Shown: positions 16,270 through 23,425 of the stretch, in pieces
How positions within the stretch are numbered: the first letter of the stretch is position 1
Layout of the letters: every line of letters starts with the position of its first letter
Assembly (NCBI GenBank): GCA_902795045.1
Contig: CADBJU010000022.1
Location: 1-54,177 of the forward strand
DNA length: 54,177 nt
Origin: Oscillospiraceae bacterium
GTDB taxonomy: Bacteria; Bacillota; Clostridia; Oscillospirales; Oscillospiraceae
Reading direction: 5' to 3'
Made by a program: the position numbers and the translations under genes
The notes under the pieces: model-generated
Told to the model about the DNA's origin: nothing
Seen by the model: only the letters and a program-made list of their open reading frames with translations
Databases searched by the model: none

Positions 16270-16553
16270 AGGATCACTCCCTCAAAAAAACAATGAATCC
16301 GGTTTGTTGAAATAATTATAGCGTTTTTATAGCAGCTTAACAAGGGCAGGAAGAAATTTTACAATATTTTTTTTCGCATTGTTTCATATCATTTCGCGCA
16401 GGTTTCGGCTTTGCTGTGATCCGGGCAAACACGTATTCATCCCGTTTCACACGGAAAAACCGCCGCTTTCTGTTCTGGTGCTTTTCATCGGCTATAATAC
16501 AGGTAGGAAAGTAGACCACTGATCATATAAACAATCTTACAGGAGGTAATTTC
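16270..16553. promoter_or_regulatory. Divergent control region between the regulator and the tungsten oxidoreductase gene
   Basis: 284 bases without a gene. On the plus strand TATAAT (16493-16498) sits 55 bases before the oxidoreductase ATG with no good -35 box at 16-18 bases, which suggests activator dependence. A perfect AGGAGGTAA ribosome binding site lies at 16541-16549. A minus-strand motif ATGAAACAATGCGAAA (16372-16387) resembles the repeats upstream of tupA. I do not see a Moco riboswitch structure, although I cannot fold the region. Confidence 0.6.
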
Positions 16554-18371
16554 ATGAGCGACGCATACTATGAAAAAATTGCCAGAATCAACCTGACCAC
16601 CGGCGAGATCAAGGTCGAGCCGCTGGATCTCGAAACAGCCAAGAAGTTCATCGGCGGCCGCGGTCTCGGCACCAAGATTCTCTACGATGAGGGTGTTGCC
16701 ACCGTCGATCCCCTGTCCCCGGAAAACAAGCTCGTTTACATCACCGGCCCCATGACCGGCTCCAATTCCCCCTCCTCCGGCCGCTACATGGTCGTGACCA
16801 AGTCCCCGCTGACCGGCATGATCGCCTGCGCAAACTCCGGCGGCATCTGGGGTGCCAAGCTGAAATTCGCCGGCTGGGATGCGCTGATCGTCGAAGGCCA
16901 GGCTCCCGACTGGTGCTATCTGAACATTGAAGACGACAAGATCGAAATCCTCGACGCGAGAGAGTACCTCGGCGTTTTGAGCGAAGAGCTCGACGACAAG
17001 CTGAAAGAGAAACACGGCGCGGAGTGTTCTGTGCTGAACATCGGCCCCGCCGGTGAAAAGCAGGTCCTGCTGGCCGCTGTCATGAACGACAAGGACCGCG
17101 CTGCCGGCCGTTCCGGCACCGGCGCCGTCATGGGCAGCAAGAAGCTCAAGGCCATCGTCGTCAAGGCCACCCGCAAGCAGCTCGACGTCATTGCCGACGT
17201 GGATGCGCTGAAGGAAGCCAACAAGCGCGCGCTGAAGATCCTCTCCGACAACGGCGTCACCGGCCAAGGCCTGCGTGCTCTCGGCACCGCCGTTCTGGTC
17301 AACATCATCAACGGCATCGGCGCTCTGCCCACCAAGAACTGGCAGGAGAGCTACTGCCCCACCGCCGATCAGTTCTCCGGCGAGACCCTGGCAGAGAAGT
17401 ATCTCAAGAAACCCGGCGCCTGCTATCACTGCCCCATCGCCTGCGGCCGCGTGATCAACCACGGCGACAAGGTCGTCGGCGGCCCCGAGTACGAACCCCT
17501 GTGGGCCTACGGCAGCGACTGCGGCAACGATGACCTGTATACCATTGACGAGTGCAACCGCCTGTGCAACGAGTACGGTCTGGACGCCATCGGCGTACCC
17601 TGCACCATCGCCGCCGCCATGGAGCTCTATCAGCGCGGCTATATCAAGGAAGAGGAATGCGCCGGCGTTCCCCTCGAATGGGGCAGCAAGGAGGCCCTGG
17701 TCGAGTGGACCAAGCGCATGGGCGATCCCGAAACCGAGCTTGACTGGCTCATGTCCTCCGGCTCCGCCCGCCTGTGCGAGCACTACGGCCATCCCGAGTA
17801 CTCCATGAGTGTTAAGAAGCAGGAGATTCCCGCCTACGACGCCCGCGCCATTCAGGGCATCGGCATCAACTACGCCACCGCCAACTGCGGCGCAGCCCAC
17901 GTGCGCGGCTACATGATCTCCCCCGAGGTCCTTGGCCTGCCCCAGCAGCTCGACCGCACCGTCACCACCGACAAGGCCGCATGGGCCAAGACCTTCCAGG
18001 ATCTGACCGCCGTCATCGACTCCATGGGCAACTGCCTGTTCACCTCCTTTGCTCTGGGCGCGCAGGAATACGCCGACCTTCTCAACGCCGCCACCGGCAC
18101 GAGCTGGACAGTTGAACAGCTCCTTGAGATCGGCGACCGTATCTACAACATCGAGCGTATGTTCAACAAGGCCGCCGGCATGAAGCCGGAGGATGACCGC
18201 CTGCCCAAGCGCCTGCTCACGGAGCCCATCACCAACGGCCCGTCCAAGGGCATGCTCTCCCAGCTCCCGCTGACGCTGCCCGAGTACTACGCCGCCCGCG
18301 GCTGGGTCAACGCCTTCCCGACCGACGAGACCCTCAAGAAGCTGGGTCTTGACGAGTGCGTCGGAAAATAA
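16554..18371 (+). CDS. aor: Tungsten-dependent aldehyde:ferredoxin oxidoreductase
   Basis: 605 residues, the same length as Pyrococcus furiosus AOR. It oxidises aldehydes to acids, passing electrons to ferredoxin, in the cytoplasm. The [4Fe-4S] ligands are C-x2-C-x3-C at about 292/295/299 (CYHCPIACGR) and a fourth cysteine at about 493 (DSMGNC), matching the P. furiosus spacing 288/291/295/494. The two pterin-binding DxxG(L)-type motifs appear as NEYGLDAIG (about 336) and DSMGNC. The glycine-rich N-terminus GGRGLGTKIL is typical. Transcribed from its own promoter, followed by a hairpin and then the moaD-thiF-radical SAM genes. No small polyferredoxin subunit is next to it. Physiological aldehyde unknown. 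Confidence 0.93.
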   Translation: MSDAYYEKIARINLTTGEIKVEPLDLETAKKFIGGRGLGTKILYDEGVATVDPLSPENKLVYITGPMTGSNSPSSGRYMVVTKSPLTGMIACANSGGIWGAKLKFAGWDALIVEGQAPDWCYLNIEDDKIEILDAREYLGVLSEELDDKLKEKHGAECSVLNIGPAGEKQVLLAAVMNDKDRAAGRSGTGAVMGSKKLKAIVVKATRKQLDVIADVDALKEANKRALKILSDNGVTGQGLRALGTAVLVNIINGIGALPTKNWQESYCPTADQFSGETLAEKYLKKPGACYHCPIACGRVINHGDKVVGGPEYEPLWAYGSDCGNDDLYTIDECNRLCNEYGLDAIGVPCTIAAAMELYQRGYIKEEECAGVPLEWGSKEALVEWTKRMGDPETELDWLMSSGSARLCEHYGHPEYSMSVKKQEIPAYDARAIQGIGINYATANCGAAHVRGYMISPEVLGLPQQLDRTVTTDKAAWAKTFQDLTAVIDSMGNCLFTSFALGAQEYADLLNAATGTSWTVEQLLEIGDRIYNIERMFNKAAGMKPEDDRLPKRLLTEPITNGPSKGMLSQLPLTLPEYYAARGWVNAFPTDETLKKLGLDECVGK

Positions 18372-18383
18372 GTACAATAACCC

Positions 18384-18412
18384 TGAGGGGGAGGCTTTCC
18401 GCCTCCCCCTCA
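18384..18412 (+). terminator. Hairpin after the oxidoreductase gene (terminator or attenuator)
   Basis: Stem TGAGGGGGAGGC / GCCTCCCCCTCA around TTTCC, followed by AACTTTATT. It is strong but the T-run is broken. Since moaD follows at 18442 on the same strand, it may allow partial read-through and set the enzyme above its maturation genes. Confidence 0.75.
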
Positions 18413-18441
18413 AACTTTATTCATTCTAAGGATGTGATCCC

Positions 18442-18663
18442 ATGATCGAAGTACGCTTTTTTGCCACGCTCCGGGACGGCCGCGGCAAGATCACCCAGGT
18501 TCCCGCGGAAGAAGCTTCCACCGCAGGCGATCTTCTGCGCCGCTTTGAAATCCCGCCCGAAGAGGTTGCGATCCTTCTCATCAACGGCTTCCATTCCAAA
18601 CCGGAGAATCCTGTGAAGGACGGCGACGTCATCTCCCTGTTCCCGCCGGTGGGAGGCGGCTGA
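18442..18663 (+). CDS. moaD: MoaD/ThiS-family sulfur carrier protein
   Basis: A 73-residue ubiquitin-like protein, starting MIEVRFFATLRDGRGK and ending FPPVGGG with the C-terminal diglycine that is activated and thiocarboxylated. It would donate sulfur for the dithiolene of molybdopterin or a related tungstopterin. Its E1-like partner follows 3 bases after the stop. No MoaE is in the island, so it must borrow the host's large subunit or serve another sulfur transfer. RBS AAGGATG upstream. Confidence 0.9.
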   Translation: MIEVRFFATLRDGRGKITQVPAEEASTAGDLLRRFEIPPEEVAILLINGFHSKPENPVKDGDVISLFPPVGGG

Positions 18664-18666
18664 GCG

Positions 18667-19332
18667 ATGGAAGAGCGGTATATTCGCAATCTCGGTGCCC
18701 TGACGGAGCAGGAATGCGCCGCCCTGCGCACAAAGACCGTTTTCGTGGCAGGCTGCGGCGGCCTTGGCGGCTATCTGATTGAAATGCTCCTGCGCCTCGG
18801 CGTGGGGGAAATTCACGCTGCCGACGGCGATGCTTTTGAGGCTTCAAACCTGAACCGGCAGCTGCTCTCCTCACCGTCCTCTCTGGGAAAGCCCAAGGCG
18901 GAAGCGGCGGCCATGCGCGCAGAACTTGTAAACCCGGATGTGCGTTTTGTTGCAGTTCCCCAATTTGTGACCGAGGAAAACGCGGCGGAACTCATCCGGG
19001 GCAGCGATGCTGTGCTGGACGCTCTGGATAACATTCAGGCGCGCCGTACGCTCGCCCGCGCGTGCGCGGAGGCGGGTATTCCGATGATCCACGGGGCGAT
19101 CTGCGGCTGGAGCGCGCAGGCGGCCGTCGTCATGCCGGGTGACGATCTCATCGAAAAGATTTATCCGGAAGGCGTCAGCCTCAGCAGCAAGGCGTCCCTT
19201 TCCTTCACCCCGCCGTTTTGCGCCGCTTTACAGATCGCACTTTGCACCAGACTTCTGACCGGGCGTCCGCTGGAAACCGGGCGCCTCTATATGGCGGATC
19301 TTCTGGATATGGAACTGGAAAGCCTTTTCTGA
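18667..19332 (+). CDS. HesA/MoeB/ThiF-family E1-like adenylyltransferase
   Basis: A 221-residue ThiF-fold protein: VFVAGCGGLGGYLIEMLLRLGVG (nucleotide loop from about residue 25), the acidic DGD and NLNRQLL segments (about 57-70), and DALDNIQARR near 117. It would adenylate the diglycine end of the MoaD-like protein encoded just before it. The CxxC zinc pairs of classical MoeB are absent, and so is a rhodanese domain, placing it in the shorter HesA-like group. Confidence 0.88.
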   Translation: MEERYIRNLGALTEQECAALRTKTVFVAGCGGLGGYLIEMLLRLGVGEIHAADGDAFEASNLNRQLLSSPSSLGKPKAEAAAMRAELVNPDVRFVAVPQFVTEENAAELIRGSDAVLDALDNIQARRTLARACAEAGIPMIHGAICGWSAQAAVVMPGDDLIEKIYPEGVSLSSKASLSFTPPFCAALQIALCTRLLTGRPLETGRLYMADLLDMELESLF

Positions 19333-19339
19333 TCTGAAC

Positions 19340-20476
19340 ATGGAAGAACAGATTCAAAAACTGTATGTAGAGGCATCCTCCCGCTGCAATCTCGCCTGTA
19401 AAATGTGCTTTCGGCACAGCTGGGTCGGCGAGCGCTTCGGCGATCTTGACCCGGAAGTATTCGAGCGCGTGATGGAGGATCCTGCCCTGCAAGATACAAG
19501 GACTGTCTTCTTCGGCGGCATGGGGGAGCCCCTGGTACATCCGGAGCTTGCCCGGATGGCAGCCCTCGCGTCAGCGCGCGGGAAAAAGGTGGAGCTTGTC
19601 ACAAACGGGACGCTGCTCAACCGTGAGAGAGTCCAAGAACTGCTGCATGCCGGCGTCTCCCGGATCTGGGTCTCCATCGACGAGCTGTATGAAAACTACG
19701 GCAAAATTCAAATCGGCAGCGACTTTGGGTTGGTCCTCGGAAATCTGGAGACCTTCAACGAACTTCGGAGAGGAAGCGGCGTCCGCCTCGGCATGACGGC
19801 GGTCGTCATGCGGGACAACATTGCAAGCCTCCGCCGTATCAGGGAATTTGCCGAGCATTTTGAAGCCGACGACCTGAACCTGAGCCACATGATTCCCAAC
19901 CGTGCCGAGGATATCGAACAGGCGCTCTGGGCCATGTGCGACGTGGCAGCCATCAAGGCCGTTACCGACAAAATCAGCTATTCCCGGCGCTTCGAACGGC
20001 TTGATATGGGAACCGAAATCCCCATGTTCAAGTTCTCTGAGCGCTACAAGGAGCTCTTGTTCCCGGATGAGGAGAGCCTGCAGGAGGCGGAACTCTTTTC
20101 CTGGAAGGGAAAGCCCGTCACCCGCCGTACCGACTTCTGCCGTTTCATCGAAGAAGGTCATTGCTTCATCCGTTGGGATGGAGATGTGTCTCCCTGCATG
20201 GGGTTGCTCCACACGGCGGACACCTATCTGGGCGAACATAAGCGCCGTATCCGGCACCACTCCTTCGGAAACGTCTCCGGACAGAGCCTCGGTGAAATCT
20301 GGAACGGTGAAGAGTATCGTGCCTTCCGTCAGCGCGTACACGAATTCAAGTATGCTCCCTGCCTCTTTTGCGGCGGCTGCGAACTGCTGGAAGAAAACAA
20401 GACAGACTGTATCGGCTCCCTCGCCCCGACCTGCGGCGGCTGCCTGTGGGGCCAGGGCTTTGCCGTGTGCCCTTAG
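19340..20476 (+). CDS. Radical SAM/SPASM maturase of the tungsten-cofactor oxidoreductase type
   Basis: A 378-residue radical SAM protein. C16-x3-C20-x2-C23 (CNLACKMC) binds the SAM cluster, and GGMGEPLVHPEL (about 58-69) is the SAM-binding strand. The C-terminal SPASM-like region has cysteines in CRFIEEGHCFIRWDGDVSPC (about 269-288), CLFCGGCELLE (about 341-351) and CGGCLWGQGFAVC at the end. A radical SAM family associated with AOR-type tungsten enzymes has been defined by genome context; this protein fits it in length and neighbours. It may modify the enzyme or its cofactor, but its reaction is not established. It lies 7 bases after the ThiF-like gene. Confidence 0.85.
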   Translation: MEEQIQKLYVEASSRCNLACKMCFRHSWVGERFGDLDPEVFERVMEDPALQDTRTVFFGGMGEPLVHPELARMAALASARGKKVELVTNGTLLNRERVQELLHAGVSRIWVSIDELYENYGKIQIGSDFGLVLGNLETFNELRRGSGVRLGMTAVVMRDNIASLRRIREFAEHFEADDLNLSHMIPNRAEDIEQALWAMCDVAAIKAVTDKISYSRRFERLDMGTEIPMFKFSERYKELLFPDEESLQEAELFSWKGKPVTRRTDFCRFIEEGHCFIRWDGDVSPCMGLLHTADTYLGEHKRRIRHHSFGNVSGQSLGEIWNGEEYRAFRQRVHEFKYAPCLFCGGCELLEENKTDCIGSLAPTCGGCLWGQGFAVCP

Positions 20477-20509
20477 CGTAGCTCTACGGTCCGGTAATCC
20501 TCGTGATAC

Positions 20510-20650
20510 TTGCAGGAGGACAATGCTACGGGCAAGGTCACGGATGAGTTTTTCATGCAGTTGAGCCACAGGTATGAGGTGGAGCAAATGGAGCTGAAAA
20601 GCAAGGTCTCTGACCTGCACAGGCAGCTTGCAGAGATGGGCGCCCGTGGA
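20510..20650 (+). pseudogene. Fragment of a large serine recombinase
   Basis: About 40 residues (DNATGKVTDEFFMQLSHRYE and the following VEQMELKSKVSDL) match the coiled-coil region of TnpX-type serine recombinases. There is a stop just upstream and no catalytic domain. It is debris at the right side of the island. Confidence 0.65.
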
Positions 20651-20692
20651 CTTGGCAGTCAAACTTGCAACTTTGCAAGTTTGACTGCCAAG
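20651..20692. repeat. 42-base near-perfect inverted repeat
   Basis: Two 20-base arms (CTTGGCAGTCAAACTTGCAA and its complement) with a CT centre. It directly follows the recombinase fragment; no T-run follows. The rest of 20477-20858 holds only this, the fragment and the hairpin at 20766-20808. Confidence 0.9.
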
Positions 20693-20765
20693 TCCAATAT
20701 ACCATGTGTGTCCGTCAAACATATTGCGGTTGTGTCGATTCGTATTGTCCGCATTCTACGCATTT

Positions 20766-20808
20766 AGGCACCCGGAAAGCCGCATATATCAACGACTTCC
20801 GAGTGCCT
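20766..20808 (-). terminator. Hairpin downstream of the DUF6809/TnpV pair
   Basis: Arms AGGCAC-C-CGGAA and TTCCG-A-GTGCCT with one mismatch. It lies 50 bases past the DUF6809 stop on the minus strand and may end that transcript, though its T-run is poor. Confidence 0.5.
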
Positions 20809-20858
20809 GATTGGTAAGGGGTATGCTTTTATATTCCTTGGCTTGGCTGAAACGTGAC

Positions 20859-21140
20859 TCAGATTTCCCTCATTTGTCCTTCGGTCAGCACATCCATCAT
20901 GATCTTGGCTCCCAGTTTGAAGGCATAGCAGAAAGTCTCGCAGTCTGTCAGCACGTTGACTTCCCGCTGGGCTGTCATGAATTCCTCAAACAGCTCCGAC
21001 TGCTCATCGTCGAGTGTTTCGTTCAGGGCGTCGTTGGCCTCCACGACTTCGTGCAAAGCTCTGGCATACTGGCTGCTGCGCTTGAAGCTGCGCTCGCTGG
21101 GATGCACATCTCCTAAATAAAGGTCTTCAAGTATCAACAT
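20859..21140 (-). CDS. DUF6809 family protein
   Basis: A 93-residue small helical protein (MLILEDLYLGDVHPSER at the start, FCYAFKLGAKIMMDVL near the end), typical of accessory regions and mobile elements in clostridia; function unknown. The start at 21140 is set by GGAGGCTCCGG upstream, inside the last codons of tnpV, so the two are coupled. A truncated relative lies at 53765-54064, in the second element of the window. Confidence 0.75.
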   Translation of the reverse strand: MLILEDLYLGDVHPSERSFKRSSQYARALHEVVEANDALNETLDDEQSELFEEFMTAQREVNVLTDCETFCYAFKLGAKIMMDVLTEGQMREI

Positions 21141-21513
21141 CCGGAGCCTCCTCAATGTAGATCAGCTCGTTTAAAATGATTTCTTCTGCACGGGCTTGAA
21201 TACTGTTCATCTGCCTGACCCACTCCATCTGATCGGCAGTTTTGAGGGCTTCAGTAACCCCCTCGCGTTCTGCCATTTGGCATGTGAGAAGCTCCATACG
21301 CCCGTGGCAGGCGCGGTCAATCTCCAGAAGATGGGGATAAAGCTGCCCAGACAACAACAGCTCCGAGAAAATGATCGGATGCTGCTCTTGCAGATATCGT
21401 TTCCGCATTCGCCCATACTTGCCGATGGGCTCGGTTTCGGCCACGGATAGATTTGGGATCAGGTATCCGTTTTCATTTCGATATGTTCCGCCGAGTTCTT
21501 CAAAAATGCTCAT
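21127..21513 (-). CDS. tnpV: TnpV-like mobile-element protein
   Basis: A 128-residue protein resembling TnpV of Tn4451-type elements (MSIFEELGGTYRNENGYLIP at the start, YGRMRKRYLQEQHP in the middle). Family members occur beside recombinases in clostridial mobile elements and their function is unclear. GGAGGTTATGAC precedes the ATG. It is the last gene before attR, 150 bases away. Confidence 0.75.
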   Translation of the reverse strand: MSIFEELGGTYRNENGYLIPNLSVAETEPIGKYGRMRKRYLQEQHPIIFSELLLSGQLYPHLLEIDRACHGRMELLTCQMAEREGVTEALKTADQMEWVRQMNSIQARAEEIILNELIYIEEAPDVDT

Positions 21514-21664
21514 GTCATAACCTCCGTTTTTGACCCTTATTCTGACCCTTTACAGGTTGAGACTAAACGGAATCTTTGGAATAATTGGTACAGGTAGACG
21601 CTGAAATATGACAATTTAACGGCTTTTAACGGTTAAAAAGTGACTATATATGTACCCTCGCATC

Positions 21665-21687
21665 TTCGAATCCTTCTCCCGCTGCCA
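21665..21687 (+). repeat. Right attachment repeat (attR), copy of tRNA-Gln 3' end
   Basis: Identical over 23 bases to 5995-6017 (TTCGAATCC to GCTGCCA). The rest of the tRNA is absent here, so it is an att site and not a gene. The 306 bases between tnpV and the next gene start contain this repeat, the terminator and the promoter listed next. Confidence 0.9.
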
Positions 21688-21692
21688 CTTTT

Positions 21693-21721
21693 AAGCCTCA
21701 AATCCAATGGATTTGAGGCTT
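21693..21721 (+). terminator. Terminator just outside attR, probably the original tRNA-Gln terminator
   Basis: AAGCCTCAAAT / ATTTGAGGCTT around CCAATGG, followed by a run of T. It lies five bases after the attR copy of the tRNA end, exactly where a tRNA terminator would have been before the island inserted. Confidence 0.85.
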
Positions 21722-21753
21722 TTTTCTTTGCTTTGTGAACTTTTCAAAAAACC

Positions 21754-21782
21754 TTGCACAACAGGGCGGGAGGGAGTATAAT
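21754..21782 (+). promoter_or_regulatory. Promoter of the glycosyltransferase operon
   Basis: TTGCAC (21754-21759), 17-base spacer, TATAAT (21777-21782); 38 bases before the chosen TTG start. Confidence 0.8.
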
Positions 21783-21820
21783 ATATTGTCATGGTATTTT
21801 TGAACGGAGGAGGGAAGGAC

Positions 21821-23413
21821 TTGAAAAAAACGTTCAAGCGCTGGTGGGCGCTGGCGCTGGTGCTGGTGATGGTGTGCGGCGTGTGCCTGCTGTTCTCGAC
21901 GCGCAAGCAGGGCATGTTCATCGACGAGATCTACACCTACGGCCTTTCAAACTCCAGCTATCACCCCTTCCTGTGTACCTCCGGCGACCGCTACGGCAGC
22001 ATCGGGCACACCACCGTCACGCGGCAGGAGTTTTTGGACTATGTCAGCGTCAACGGCGACGAGGGCTTTGACTTCGGCTCGGTCTATTATAATCAGGTCA
22101 ACGACGTGCACCCGCCGCTTTACTACTGGCTGTTCAACATCGCCTCTACCTTCGCGAAGGGCACCTTTTCCAAATGGACGGGCCTGATTCTCGACGGGCT
22201 TATTTATCTGGGCTGTGCCGCGATGCTGTATGCCCTGGTATTAAAACTCGGCGGCGGGAAATACAACGCCGCGGCCACGGCGGTGCTGTATGGGCTTTCC
22301 ACGATCGGCCTTTCCACGATGATCATGATCCGCATGTATGTGCTGCTGACGCTGCTGACGCTCGTGCTCATGTACTTCATCGCCGATCTCATGGAGCGCT
22401 TTCGCCCGCGCACCTGCGTGTTCGTGGGCCTCACACTGCTGGCGGGCCTCATGACGCAGTATTATTTCGTCTTCTACGCCTTCTTCCTGTGCGCGGCCTA
22501 TGTGCTGTGGGCGCTTTTGAAGAAACAGTATAAGGCCCTCGCCTGGTTCATCCCCTGCGCGCTCATCGGGGCCCTGAGCCTGCTGCTGGTGTTCCCGGCG
22601 GCGCTGCGGCAGCTGTTCTCCGGGGAGCTGGTCTCCGGCGAGAGCGCGCTGGACAACCTCAAAAACGGGGCGCTCTACGCGGTGCGCCTGCGCACCTTCC
22701 TGGGCTTTGCCCGCCACGGGCTCAGGGCCGCGATCTATACGGGCCTTATCTGCATCGGCGGCCTGTGCGGCATCTTCCCTCAGGTGCAAAGCGCAAGCTT
22801 TGACCACCGCTTCAACTGGAAGTGGCTGGTGCTCCTCATCCCGGCTTATATCACCTTCGTGCTGGTGGCGGTCATCTCCCCGGTGGACGAGCCGCGTTAT
22901 ATCTATAACATCATGCCCGCCTTCGTGCTGACGGTGAGCTTTTTGCTGTACCTGCTGGAGACGACGCTGGGTAAGAAAAAGATCAGCGATACAGTGCGCG
23001 CGCTGGTGTTTCTCGCGGCGGCGTGCCTGGCCCTGTGGCAGGCGCGGACCGTGCCGCCGGATTATCTTTACCCCGAGCACGCGGAATACAACCGGACGCT
23101 GGAGGCTTACGCGGACAAGCCGTGCGTGATGTTCGCGGCCCCCACCGCAGCCTTCATGCCCCTGACTGAGGACCTCATCCAGCTCAAGATCTTCCCGGAG
23201 GTCTATGTGACCGATCAGGAGAGCCTGGAACCCATGCTCAAGTACGTGGGGGACGCGGACGAGGCGGTCGTGTATATCGACACGAGCGTCTTCTGGTCCA
23301 GCGGCTATGACGCGGACGCGCTTTTGAAGCGCATTGCCGACGAGACCGCTTATCATAAGGCCGAGGAGCTTTTCACCACCGGCCTTACCACAACCTATCT
23401 GATTTCCCGATAA
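21821..23413 (+). CDS. GT39-like polytopic membrane glycosyltransferase
   Basis: A roughly 530-residue membrane protein with about ten helices. After the first helix comes MFIDEIYTYG, the DE-containing first loop typical of GT-C enzymes (PMT/ArnT/GT39 style) that transfer sugars from polyprenyl phosphate. A TTG at 21821 with GGAGGAGGGAAGGAC upstream is the most likely start; an ATG at 21791 would lack one. With the GtrB-like and GtrA-like genes behind it, it would complete a polyprenyl-phosphate-sugar system that decorates a cell-surface polymer. Acceptor and sugar are unknown. Confidence 0.78.
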   Translation: MKKTFKRWWALALVLVMVCGVCLLFSTRKQGMFIDEIYTYGLSNSSYHPFLCTSGDRYGSIGHTTVTRQEFLDYVSVNGDEGFDFGSVYYNQVNDVHPPLYYWLFNIASTFAKGTFSKWTGLILDGLIYLGCAAMLYALVLKLGGGKYNAAATAVLYGLSTIGLSTMIMIRMYVLLTLLTLVLMYFIADLMERFRPRTCVFVGLTLLAGLMTQYYFVFYAFFLCAAYVLWALLKKQYKALAWFIPCALIGALSLLLVFPAALRQLFSGELVSGESALDNLKNGALYAVRLRTFLGFARHGLRAAIYTGLICIGGLCGIFPQVQSASFDHRFNWKWLVLLIPAYITFVLVAVISPVDEPRYIYNIMPAFVLTVSFLLYLLETTLGKKKISDTVRALVFLAAACLALWQARTVPPDYLYPEHAEYNRTLEAYADKPCVMFAAPTAAFMPLTEDLIQLKIFPEVYVTDQESLEPMLKYVGDADEAVVYIDTSVFWSSGYDADALLKRIADETAYHKAEELFTTGLTTTYLISR

Positions 23414-23425
23414 GGAGGGATCCCT

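Larger units (their letters stand above)
5995..21687. mobile_element. 15.7 kb integrative island in tRNA-Gln carrying a tungsten-enzyme gene set
   Basis: Bounded by a 23-bp perfect direct repeat of the tRNA-Gln 3' end (5995-6017 and 21665-21687). Next to the left end is a decayed tyrosine integrase; next to the right end are a serine-recombinase fragment, a DUF6809 gene and a TnpV-like gene, typical debris of clostridial mobile elements. Between them lie tungstate import, metal-cofactor insertion, the tungsten enzyme, its presumed maturase, flavoprotein electron partners and a regulator. No intact recombinase is visible, so the island looks immobilised. Confidence 0.85.

Noticed and set aside
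16270-16553. Moco/Tuco riboswitch before aor
   Set aside because: I could not see the expected conserved stems by eye. A covariance-model search would be needed.
16485-18413. 642-codon minus-strand frame opposite aor
   Set aside because: Antisense shadow; the plus strand encodes an AOR with all cluster cysteines in place.
21665-21687. A second tRNA gene at the right island end
   Set aside because: Only the 3' 23 bases of tRNA-Gln are present; D- and anticodon arms are missing.
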